64,000 nt of DNA from Holophagales bacterium (GTDB lineage Bacteria; Acidobacteriota; Thermoanaerobaculia; Multivoradales; Multivoraceae), in contig VXZQ01000002.1 of NCBI GenBank assembly GCA_009845425.1, positions 1-64,000 of the forward strand. Reading direction: 5' to 3'. The notes under the pieces were generated by a model that was given only the letters and a program-made list of their open reading frames with translations, made no database searches and was not told the origin of the DNA. A program made the translations under genes and the position numbers. Shown here piece by piece: positions 44,881 through 52,798 of the stretch. Numbering within the stretch: the stretch's first letter is position 1; the number at the start of each line of letters is the position of its first letter.

Positions 44881-47184
44881 CTACAGGTCCACCTTGACGC
44901 CGACGACCACGCTGCGCGGGAACCTCGGTCCATAGACGTAACCGGCATCCCGCAGCGGCCCCCGATCCAGGTCCTGCTGGTACTCGTCGGTGAGGTTCTT
45001 CACCGCGACCGTGCCGACGATGCCGCGATCTCCGCCGAGCACGAACCTCCGGGACACGCCGACGTCAACGGCAAGAAAGCTCGGCGTGATCTCAAGGCGA
45101 TCCTCGGCGATGTAGCCGGCGTAGTGCCGCGCCGCCATCTGTCCCGTGTAGCGAAGGCCCGCGAACAGATCGAGCCCGCCCGAGAGCGGCCATCGCACGC
45201 TCGCCGTGCCGTAGCGTTCGGGGGTTCGGAACATGCGGGTGCTGCCGAAGTCCGGTTCGGGATGGCCGAACGCCGCCCGCTGCCATCCGTAGCCCAAATC
45301 CACGGCCAGACGGCCGCGCCTCAGGCTCCAGCCAGCCTCCACGCCGGCGACCCGGGCATGGTTGAAGTTCGTGCGCAGAAACTCGAGTTCCGGGGTCGCC
45401 GGATCGTCCGCCTCGCGGTTGTGGAACAGATCGGCGATCCTCGTATCGAAGAAGGTGGAATCGAACGCCATGGCCGTGCGCTCGCCGACCATCGGCCTCC
45501 ACTCGACGCTCAGCATGCGCGAGACGGACGTTTCCTCCCGCAGGCCGGGTTCGTCCCGCACGACCATCGCCTCGCCGCCGAGCAGAGCGATGTGGAGCTG
45601 CTCGTCGAACACCGCGGGGGGACGGAAGCCGGCGCTGTGGGAGACCCGCAGGGTCAGGTCGCTCCGCGGCGTCCACATCAGGGCCGCCCGCGGCGAGACG
45701 ATCGATCCGTCGACCGCGCTGTGGCGGTCCACCCGCAGACCGTAGAGCAGGGTCACGCCGTCGGCGACCTTCCGGTCGTCCTGAACGAAGGCCGCGGTCG
45801 AGCGGTAGCCCTCGCGGATGATCCGTCCGTACGCCGGCTGGCGATCGTCGATGGCGTCGTCCGAGGCCTGCAGGCCGAAACTCAGCGTGCCCCGCTCGCC
45901 GCCGCGGTCGACGTGGGCGTCGAAGATCCAGAGCGGATTGCGGGTTGTCCCGAAGGCGCTTGAGTCGCCGCCCGCCCCGTAGTAACTGTCGCGCTCGGCG
46001 CGCGCGTGGGACACGGTTGCCCGCCAGTCCCATCGCGGTGTCACGGTCTGAAGCCAGGAAGCCGTGACGCCTTTCCTGTGGGAGTCCAGCTGCTCGGCAA
46101 CCTGAGCGTGCTGCGGCGGCAGGTGCAGTTGATCGCCGCCGCGGCGAAACTCGCTCATGTGGCTCGCATCCACCGCGAACCGCGCCGCACCGTCGAACAG
46201 GAACTCGTGGTAGCGAGCTCCGAGAGCATCCAGATCGCGGATCGAGACGTCGGTGAAGCCGTCACCGTCGACATCGACCGGCGCCTCCCGGTCTGCCTGG
46301 CCGTAGAACGTCGCGGCCCGCGACGAACCCGGCATCAGGTCGGCGACCAGGCTGTACGAGGGGCTCCGCGTCGCGCCGCCGGCACCGCCCATCCGGCTCG
46401 AGCGTGCGCTCACCTCGACGTGGGTGTGGTCGGGATGGTGCGGAATCAGGTTGATCACGCCGGCCACCGCCCCCGCTCCGTAGGCCGGCGAACCGCCGCC
46501 CCGGACGACTTCGATCGAGTCGATCAGCCGCGCCGGCAACTGCTCGATGCCATAGACCATGGCGAGAGACGACACGGTCGGCTGGCCATCGACCAGAACC
46601 TGGGAGTACGGGCCCTCGAGACCGAGCAACCGGATCTGGGACGTGTTGCAACTCTGGCAGTTCGACTCCACACGCACGCCCCGAGTCCACTCCACGGCGT
46701 CGGCCAACGTGCGCGCGACGACGCCCTCGATCTGGGAGCGCCGCACCGTCTGCACGTGGAGCGGCACATCGGCGAGGCGCTTCCCCGTCCTCGTCGCACT
46801 GATCACCACCTCCTCGCCGAACGCGGCGCGGAGCCGAATCTCGACCCGGACCGCGCCCTGGTCCTCGACCAGGAAAACCTGCTCAGCGACGCCGTAGCCG
46901 TCCGCGAAGACGACCAGCCGGTGCTCGCCCGGTTCCAGCGGGAACAGGCAGAATCGCCCGTCCTCTCCGCTTGCGACGGTCCGCGAGGACGTGGTCAGCG
47001 TAACCGCGGCGTCGGCCACCGGCTTTCCGGAAAGGGCTCGCACCGTGCCGTGCAGGCCAGCATCCGCCGGACAGTCGGCGGCCCCAACCTGAGTCGCGGT
47101 CAGCGCCGCCACGATCGCCCACAGGCTAGTGGTTGCCGCGGTTGTTGCGCTTGGCCTCCCGCCCTCTCTCTTCGACGTTTCCAT
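44881..47184 (-). CDS. TonB-dependent receptor with Cys-X2-Cys in the plug
   Basis: This 767-residue outer-membrane receptor has a signal peptide (about 18-36, before ADCPA). A carboxypeptidase-regulatory-like domain follows (about 43-115), then a TonB-box-like EEVVISATRT (124-133), a plug (about 138-260) and a 22-strand-type barrel. The plug contains Cys176 and Cys179 in SNCQSCNTSQIRLLG, followed by GPYSQVLVDGQP. I recall this Cys pair from a subgroup of metal- or small-molecule receptors; the ligand is not known here. The operon order is receptor, TlpA-like redoxin, TPR protein. The promoter has a perfect dyad between -35 and -10 (47193-47222). The start lacks a Shine-Dalgarno and may be leaderless. 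Confidence 0.9.
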   Translation of the reverse strand: METSKREGGRPSATTAATTSLWAIVAALTATQVGAADCPADAGLHGTVRALSGKPVADAAVTLTTSSRTVASGEDGRFCLFPLEPGEHRLVVFADGYGVAEQVFLVEDQGAVRVEIRLRAAFGEEVVISATRTGKRLADVPLHVQTVRRSQIEGVVARTLADAVEWTRGVRVESNCQSCNTSQIRLLGLEGPYSQVLVDGQPTVSSLAMVYGIEQLPARLIDSIEVVRGGGSPAYGAGAVAGVINLIPHHPDHTHVEVSARSSRMGGAGGATRSPSYSLVADLMPGSSRAATFYGQADREAPVDVDGDGFTDVSIRDLDALGARYHEFLFDGAARFAVDASHMSEFRRGGDQLHLPPQHAQVAEQLDSHRKGVTASWLQTVTPRWDWRATVSHARAERDSYYGAGGDSSAFGTTRNPLWIFDAHVDRGGERGTLSFGLQASDDAIDDRQPAYGRIIREGYRSTAAFVQDDRKVADGVTLLYGLRVDRHSAVDGSIVSPRAALMWTPRSDLTLRVSHSAGFRPPAVFDEQLHIALLGGEAMVVRDEPGLREETSVSRMLSVEWRPMVGERTAMAFDSTFFDTRIADLFHNREADDPATPELEFLRTNFNHARVAGVEAGWSLRRGRLAVDLGYGWQRAAFGHPEPDFGSTRMFRTPERYGTASVRWPLSGGLDLFAGLRYTGQMAARHYAGYIAEDRLEITPSFLAVDVGVSRRFVLGGDRGIVGTVAVKNLTDEYQQDLDRGPLRDAGYVYGPRFPRSVVVGVKVDL

Positions 47185-47192
47185 GGGCGCGA

Positions 47193-47222
47193 ATCATATT
47201 TTTCGTCTCCACGAAAAGTCAA
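47193..47222 (-). promoter_or_regulatory. promoter with spacer-centred operator of the Cys-plug receptor operon
   Basis: Read on the minus strand: TTGACT (-35, 47217-47222), an 18-base spacer, TATGAT (-10, 47193-47198), then 8 bases to the ATG. The spacer is filled by the perfect inverted repeat TTTTCGT-GGAG-ACGAAAA (47200-47217). A protein bound there would touch both promoter elements. Such spacer dyads are typical of repressors or MerR-type regulators. The regulator is not encoded next to it. Confidence 0.7.
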
Positions 47223-47251
47223 CTGTGAGGGAAGGAAACCTCTCGGTCGCC

Positions 47252-47620
47252 TCAGCCCATGTTGAAGAAACAGAGCTTGTTGCCGTCGAGATCCCGAACG
47301 TAGCCGCCGTAGAACGTGGCCACGCGCGTTCCGGGCGCGCCCTCGTCCGTGCCGCCCAGTTCGAGCGCCCTGGCGTAAAGCTGGTCGACCTGCTCCTGCG
47401 AAGCCGCAGCGATCGCCACCATGTTCCCGTTCCCCGGCACCTGCGGCTCCTCGTTGTAGGGGATGCAGATGGCGAGCATCGGTTGTCCCGGTCCGACGCC
47501 GTAGCCCCTGATCCGACCCATGTCGAACATGGTCTTCGCGCCCAGCTCGCCGAGCAGCGAATCGTAGAAGGCCGTCGCCCGCTCCATGTCGTTCACGCCG
47601 ATCGTGCAGTAACCAATCAT
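47252..47620 (-). CDS. VOC-family (glyoxalase-like) protein
   Basis: This is a 122-residue single-domain VOC protein with two beta-alpha-beta-beta-beta modules: an early GVNDMERATAFYDSLLGELG and a late FYGGYVRDLDGNKLCFF. The ATG at 47620 is preferred over an in-frame TTG at 47623 because GAGGAG lies 8 bases before it. Residues at the usual metal-ligand positions are not the classical His/Glu set at the N-terminus, so glyoxalase I activity is not supported. It follows the DUF4340 gene by 12 bases and probably ends the ABC operon. Function unknown; VOC members include lyases, dioxygenases and binding proteins. Confidence 0.82.
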   Translation of the reverse strand: MIGYCTIGVNDMERATAFYDSLLGELGAKTMFDMGRIRGYGVGPGQPMLAICIPYNEEPQVPGNGNMVAIAAASQEQVDQLYARALELGGTDEGAPGTRVATFYGGYVRDLDGNKLCFFNMG

Positions 47621-47632
47621 CAATCAGTCTCC

Positions 47633-48691
47633 TCAGGTGTCTTCGTCGTCTTCGTCTTCGATCAGGTCGGTGCGCCGGAGGTCCAGCTTCTCGCCCGTGA
47701 AGCTGTCCAGCTTGTAGACCCAGGAGCCGTGGTACTCGTTGAACTCCTGCATCTCCTCCGCCCGGGTCAGGATGTCCGCCTTCTCCTGGAGTTCCTCCTC
47801 GGGAGTGTCGCGCTCGATCTCCACCTGCTGCACCGTGTGGTAGCCACCGATGCGGATGTAGCGATCGTCGTCTCGCGCGGCGACCGCGACGAGGTAGCCG
47901 GAACCGTCCACCAGCTCGTACCTGAACTCGTTGTCGAAGGAGAGATCGGCCACTTCCTCGGCGTCGGCGAGGTGGACCTCGGAGAATCGCAGCCGGGACA
48001 GGAAGTTCTTGACCCGACCGACCTCGCTCGTCTTCTCGCGGCGTCCGGACGGCACTCGCTCGAGCGCGAGCTCCGCTCCTTCTTCGCCATCCTTGCTGAA
48101 CGTGAAGTCGGGACCCTCGATGCGCACCACGTCGCCAGAAGCGACGTCGACGATCTCCTTCAGCAGGAACTGGTCCGCGGCGCTGTCGATCAGCACGGTC
48201 GCCTCGGTCAGGTAGATGGGATCGTCCTCGCCATCGAGGCGTTGTACGTAGTTGCCGCTGCCATCGGCGAACCGGTCGCCTACCCGCAACCGCACCATGT
48301 CGCTGCCGGCCGCGTTCCTGAGGGCCACTTCGACCGTGTCCTCCCCTGGCGGCTCGATCCCGAGCTCAGCGGCCAGGCTCTCGCCGGAGCCGACCTCCTT
48401 GGCCAGTTCAATGTCGAGCAGGTTGCGCACCAGCCGGTTCACGCCCTCGTTCCTGGCCTGGTAGTCGTGAGTCTCCTCGACGACGTACCGGTCGCCGTCC
48501 CGGGTCAGCGTCACCTGCTCGCCGCCCTGGATCACAGCAACCTGCGCGATCTCGTCCGGGTTCAGGTTGGGCAGGAACTTCTGGCCGCTCTCGAAACGCT
48601 CCGCGCGCGACACGCTGTTCCAGTAGCTGAAGACGGAAAGGGCGAACAGCACCGCCGCGGCCACCGCCAGTCGCTGGTTCATCTGGTTCAT
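47633..48691 (-). CDS. DUF4340 protein of the Gld-like ABC cluster
   Basis: This 352-residue protein has one N-terminal membrane helix (about 7-24) and a large extracytoplasmic part. It matches DUF4340, with repeated beta-strand units such as VTLTRDGDRYVVEE and FTFSKDGEEGAELALE, and an acidic C-terminus (EDEDDEDT). DUF4340 genes commonly follow GldG-like genes in this ABC cluster, as here (22 bases downstream). The role is unknown; it is presumably a periplasmic auxiliary component of the exporter. Confidence 0.85.
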   Translation of the reverse strand: MNQMNQRLAVAAAVLFALSVFSYWNSVSRAERFESGQKFLPNLNPDEIAQVAVIQGGEQVTLTRDGDRYVVEETHDYQARNEGVNRLVRNLLDIELAKEVGSGESLAAELGIEPPGEDTVEVALRNAAGSDMVRLRVGDRFADGSGNYVQRLDGEDDPIYLTEATVLIDSAADQFLLKEIVDVASGDVVRIEGPDFTFSKDGEEGAELALERVPSGRREKTSEVGRVKNFLSRLRFSEVHLADAEEVADLSFDNEFRYELVDGSGYLVAVAARDDDRYIRIGGYHTVQQVEIERDTPEEELQEKADILTRAEEMQEFNEYHGSWVYKLDSFTGEKLDLRRTDLIEDEDDEDT

Positions 48692-48713
48692 GCCGGTTGA
48701 CTCCCTTGGATCC

Positions 48714-50834
48714 TCAGCGCCGGCGGGCCCGGTACAGGCCGACCAGCAGCACGACGATCGGCATCCACCCGATCACCGCGAACCGCACCGCCGATTCTTC
48801 ACGCTCCAGCGCCTCGCGCCGGCCCTTGCGGATGTCCCTGAGCTCCCGGTTCGCCTCCAGGATCCTCTCGTTCAACTCGTCGACCTCGTCCTGCAGCTTC
48901 CGCTCGAACAGAGCCGCGTTGCGCTGGGTGATCTCGCCCTGCTTCTCCCGCAGCTCCTCCTGGAAGCTCTCGATCTCTTCACGGATCTGCCGCTCGCGGT
49001 CGAGCGTGTCGAGTTCCGCCTGGGCTTCGATCTCGTCGAAACGGAGAAACGGCCGGCTCATGCCGCTCTTCGCTCGGACCGCCATCAGATCCTGGGAACC
49101 AAGCAGGTAGTCGATGCTGTTGAGGACTACCTTGTGGTTGTCGTTCTGGGCCTGGACGATCCCGAACGGGTTCTGCAAAAAGGCGATCTGGTCGTGGACG
49201 AAGTCCACGTCCGCGAACACGACCACCGCCGCCTCTTCCCGCTCCTCCTCGGGCAGCGGATCGCGGTGGATGATCTCTACGTCGTCGGGCGGCGGGACCT
49301 CGATCTCGGGCGGCAGGTTCGGCGGCCGCACCGCCTCCCTGTCGGGATAGTCCACGCCATCCGGGAAGGCGGTCGGGAGCTTGCCGCGCACGACGTACGC
49401 GAGGACCAGGGGCTCCTCGCCCGGCATGAACGCGTCGCGAAGCTTGGCCCCGTCGTTCAGGTCCGTGTAGGCCAGAGCATCGCCGCCGCCGAAGCCCGGC
49501 AGCACCTCGAGCGTGTTGCCGGCGGCCGTCGTCGAGATCAGGGGACGAAGCTCTACGCCCCCGGCTTCCTCGGCGACTTCCACCGCGTCCTCCCCTTCCC
49601 CGGCACCGACCTCCACGGCGGCTTCCTCATCGCTCTCGCGCAGCACTCCAGACAGGAAGAAGCGCAGTTCGGACAGGCCCCGCAGCATCGGACTCTCCGC
49701 GTCCAGCACGTCGTCGTGAAGCGTCGAATCGACCACCAGGTCGATGATCACCGACTCCGACGCGCCGAACTGGCTCATCGGCCGCCGGGCCGCCAGTTCA
49801 AAGTCGGCCGCGAACTCGTTGTCCAGAAGCTCCAGGCCCCAGGCATCGAGCAGCGGCGCGAGGTTCGAGGCCGGCTGGTACTGGAGCGCCGCCCACGGTT
49901 GCTGCGGGTTCTGCGGCGGCGTGTCACCCAGGGCATAGGGATCCAGGAAGAGCAGCGTGTTGCCTCCTCCGGCCACCCACTGGTCGATCGCGAAGACCGT
50001 CTTGTCCGGCAGCGCCTTGGGGTGAATCACGACGAGCAGGTCGTAGTCCTCGCGCGGGATCTCGTCGATGTCGGCCGGGACCTGGGAGACGTCGTAGAGC
50101 TCCTCAAGAACCTGGATCAGGATCCACTTCTGCGGGGGCGTCCGTCCCTGAGCGGCCAGCATCTGGGCCATGATCGGATCCTGGGCGCCGCCGAACACCT
50201 CGAGGCTCGAGAGGACCCCCACCCGCTGGCGCGTCGGCCAGAGCAGGCCGTGGATCTTCTTCGAGATCTCGTACTCGATGTTCTCCTGCTCCTGCGGCCA
50301 CAGGAACTCGATCGTCTCCCGGCTACCGGTCTGGGTTTCGAAGGCAAGGCCGAAGTAGAAGAGGTCGCCGTTCTGGTTGATCAGCTTGCCGTCGAGGCCG
50401 TCCTCGGCGGCCCGGTCGGCAGCGTCGCTGTCCGGAATCGGGTCGATCCACTCGATCTGGATCTTCCCCGCCGCCGCTCTCTCGTACTCACCGAGCAGGC
50501 TGCGGAGGTAGCGCTCGTAGCCGATGAAGTCCTTGACGAACTTCGGCAGCGTCTTGCCCGTGGTTTCGGAGAAGTAGAGCCGGATATCGAGCGGCTTGAC
50601 CCCCTCCTCCTGCATCCGGTCGAGGATGGCGTGGGATCCATCGGTCAGGGAGTAGAGATCGTCGCCGGTCAGGTCGACACGGAGGCCCTCGAACCACTCG
50701 TTCGCGACGTGGATCGAAAGGACGGTCATCAGCCCGATGAGGACCAGGGTCACCGTCCGGCCCTGCGCCACTGTCATCACGCGCGGGCCACTGGGTGCGC
50801 CGGCATCCGGGTTCAGCTTCGATTCGTCAGTCAT
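48714..50834 (-). CDS. GldG-like auxiliary component of an ABC exporter
   Basis: This 706-residue protein is of the GldG / ABC-type uncharacterised transport auxiliary family. It has an N-terminal helix (about 27-44), the typical VDLTGDDLYSLTDGS segment after it, a large periplasmic region with a LLVVIHPKALPD Rossmann-like core, a coiled coil near 625-675 rich in Glu/Arg, and a C-terminal helix (about 683-700). A stretch of about 27 residues near 400 is very rich in Glu and Ala and looks like an inserted disordered loop. It works with the ATPase and permease encoded upstream. Gld proteins serve gliding in Bacteroidota, but this cluster is common in non-gliders, so motility is not implied. Confidence 0.88.
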   Translation of the reverse strand: MTDESKLNPDAGAPSGPRVMTVAQGRTVTLVLIGLMTVLSIHVANEWFEGLRVDLTGDDLYSLTDGSHAILDRMQEEGVKPLDIRLYFSETTGKTLPKFVKDFIGYERYLRSLLGEYERAAAGKIQIEWIDPIPDSDAADRAAEDGLDGKLINQNGDLFYFGLAFETQTGSRETIEFLWPQEQENIEYEISKKIHGLLWPTRQRVGVLSSLEVFGGAQDPIMAQMLAAQGRTPPQKWILIQVLEELYDVSQVPADIDEIPREDYDLLVVIHPKALPDKTVFAIDQWVAGGGNTLLFLDPYALGDTPPQNPQQPWAALQYQPASNLAPLLDAWGLELLDNEFAADFELAARRPMSQFGASESVIIDLVVDSTLHDDVLDAESPMLRGLSELRFFLSGVLRESDEEAAVEVGAGEGEDAVEVAEEAGGVELRPLISTTAAGNTLEVLPGFGGGDALAYTDLNDGAKLRDAFMPGEEPLVLAYVVRGKLPTAFPDGVDYPDREAVRPPNLPPEIEVPPPDDVEIIHRDPLPEEEREEAAVVVFADVDFVHDQIAFLQNPFGIVQAQNDNHKVVLNSIDYLLGSQDLMAVRAKSGMSRPFLRFDEIEAQAELDTLDRERQIREEIESFQEELREKQGEITQRNAALFERKLQDEVDELNERILEANRELRDIRKGRREALEREESAVRFAVIGWMPIVVLLVGLYRARRR

Positions 50835-50856
50835 CTACCTAAACCTCTATCTGGCC

Positions 50857-51618
50857 TCAGTTCGTCTTCGTCTGGCCGAGCACCAGCATGCCGCAGACGA
50901 GCCAGCCGACGGTGAACAGGACGAAGAACAGCAACGAGTTCAACTGCAACAGGCCCCGGGTCAGCGCCTCGAAGTGATCGAGCAGGCTCAGCGAGGAAAC
51001 GACCCGCTCGACGTAGCCGCCGAACCACTTGCCCACGAACTCCTGGGTCTGCGGCACGCCGATCAACAGGAAGCCGACGGAGGCCGCCACCGCCAGGATG
51101 AACGCGACGACCTGGTTCTTCGACAGCGCCGAGAACAGGAGGCCGATCGCCAGCAACACCGCCGCCGCCAGCAGCGTCGCCACGTAGCTGGCGAAGATCG
51201 CGCCCCAGTCCGGGTCGCCGAGCCGAGCCACCTGGAAGACGGCCGGCCAGGTCAGGAACACGGAAACGGCAAGGAAGGCCCAGCCGGCCAGGAACTTGCC
51301 GAGATAGGAACCTTCGAGCGTGATCGGCAGGGTGAGCAGCAACTCGACGGTGCCGGAACGCCTCTCCTCCGCCCACAGCCGCATCGCCACCGCCGGGACC
51401 AGAACGACAAAGATCCACGGCAGGTAGCTGAACAGTGCGTCGAGGTTCGCCTCGCGCAGCTCCAGGAAGCGGCCGAAGTCCCGCGACACCATGAGATAGC
51501 CGCTGGCAATGAGGAAGATGACGATGAAGATGTAGCCGAGCGGCGAAGCGAAGTAGCCGTGGAACTCCCGGCGGAGCACCGCTCGGAACCCGGTGAACCG
51601 GCGCGCAAGGCCGCTCAT
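50857..51618 (-). CDS. GldF-like ABC transporter permease
   Basis: This 253-residue membrane protein is an ABC-2 type permease with six predicted helices. The segments AVLRREFHGYFASPLGYIF and MRLWAEERRSGTVELLLTLPI are diagnostic of the GldF/NosY-like branch. Its ATG overlaps the ATPase stop as ATGA (51615-51618), so it is translationally coupled. It forms the transmembrane part of the exporter with the ATPase and the GldG-like protein. Transported substrate unknown. Confidence 0.9.
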   Translation of the reverse strand: MSGLARRFTGFRAVLRREFHGYFASPLGYIFIVIFLIASGYLMVSRDFGRFLELREANLDALFSYLPWIFVVLVPAVAMRLWAEERRSGTVELLLTLPITLEGSYLGKFLAGWAFLAVSVFLTWPAVFQVARLGDPDWGAIFASYVATLLAAAVLLAIGLLFSALSKNQVVAFILAVAASVGFLLIGVPQTQEFVGKWFGGYVERVVSSLSLLDHFEALTRGLLQLNSLLFFVLFTVGWLVCGMLVLGQTKTN

Positions 51619-52625
51619 GCCGCCACCCCCCTGGTCACGTCGCGGAACAGTTCGTCGAGTCGGCCTTCCCGCACCCTGACGTCGGCGACGCGGTGCTCAC
51701 CGACCGCGGCCAGCACGTCGTTCAGCCGGTTCTCGCCGTCCCTAGGCTCCACCTCGACCTCGCCGCCGGGCAGCACGCGAGCCGAAGCGCACCACTCGGC
51801 CTCGGCCAGTCTCGCCGCCACCTCCTCGGCATCTCCTTCGGTGACCCGGAAACGGACCGCGTTGTGGCCGGGCGCCTGACTTACGAGGTCCTCGGGCGTC
51901 GAGTCGACGAGGATTCGGCCCTCCGAGAGAATGACGGCCCGGTTGCAGACACGCTCGGCCTCGTCGAGGATGTGGGTCGAGAGCACGATGCAGCGGTCGG
52001 AGGACAGGCTGGAGATCAGGTCCTGGACCACCGCCTTCTGGTTCGGGTCGAGGCCGTCCGTCGGCTCGTCCAGGATCAGCACGTCCGGATCGTGGATCAG
52101 CGCCTGCGCCAGGCCGACACGGCGCTTGTAACCCTTGGACAGGGTCTCGATCGTCTGGCCTCGCACGCTCCGGAGGTGGGCGGTCTCCAGCACCGCCTCG
52201 ATCGCCTGCTCCTCGGCCTCGAGCTCCCGTGCCTCGGCAATGAAGCGCAGGAACGCCTCGACGGTCATTTCGCCATAGGCGGGGGCGTCCTCCGGCAGGT
52301 AGCCGATCCGCCGGCTCACGGCGAGGCGATCCGCCGCGACATCGATGCCGGCGACCGCGATCGAACCGCGATCCGGCTCCAGGAAGCCCGTGATCATCTT
52401 CATCGCGGTGGTCTTGCCGGCGCCGTTGGGCCCAAGAAAGCCGAGCACGTCGCCGCGGCGCACTTCAAAGCTGATGCCGTCGACGGCGCGAATGGCTCCG
52501 TAGTGCTTGGTCAGGTCGGCAACGGAGATCAGGACCTCGCCCGGCGCGTCGGCCTCGGGCGGCACGGTCCCGGTCTCCGCCGCTGCTGCGGGCGGGACAG
52601 AGTCGGGGTGGTCGGTTTCGGTCAC
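51615..52625 (-). CDS. GldA-like ABC transporter ATP-binding protein
   Basis: This 336-residue ATPase has Walker A GPNGAGKT (65-72), a signature-like LSKGYKRRVGLAQAL and Walker B LILDEP, plus the D-loop region DGLDP. The C-terminal 90 or so residues match the DUF4162-like domain of GldA/CcmA-type drug or lipid exporters. The first 30 residues are Pro/Glu-rich and probably disordered. GTG start with GGAGAAAG upstream. It leads the five-gene set ATPase, permease, GldG, DUF4340, VOC. A 173-base gap separates it from the M14 gene and presumably holds its promoter. Confidence 0.91.
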   Translation of the reverse strand: MTETDHPDSVPPAAAAETGTVPPEADAPGEVLISVADLTKHYGAIRAVDGISFEVRRGDVLGFLGPNGAGKTTAMKMITGFLEPDRGSIAVAGIDVAADRLAVSRRIGYLPEDAPAYGEMTVEAFLRFIAEARELEAEEQAIEAVLETAHLRSVRGQTIETLSKGYKRRVGLAQALIHDPDVLILDEPTDGLDPNQKAVVQDLISSLSSDRCIVLSTHILDEAERVCNRAVILSEGRILVDSTPEDLVSQAPGHNAVRFRVTEGDAEEVAARLAEAEWCASARVLPGGEVEVEPRDGENRLNDVLAAVGEHRVADVRVREGRLDELFRDVTRGVAA

Positions 52626-52798
52626 TCTCGACTTTCTCCGTGAACGGTTGACGATTGGCGGACTCGCGCACGCGGAAGGTGCGCCAAAGTGGCCTTAGCC
52701 CGGCAGTGACGCGACGATTCCGCGCGCCGGACCAGGGTCGGCCCGCGGGATCTCAGCACAGCGGCACAAGCGAACGCAAGATTCCCGCCAGGGCGGCG
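52626..52798. other. intergenic region upstream of the ABC operon
   Basis: This is the longest gap besides the receptor leader. It contains the ribosome site for the ATPase gene near 52629-52636 and an imperfect GC-rich hairpin around 52720-52748 after the M14 stop. I see no convincing promoter consensus. Confidence 0.4.

Noticed and set aside
48714..52625. Gliding-motility operon
   Set aside because: GldA/F/G-like genes occur widely in bacteria that do not glide, and no other gliding genes are present.
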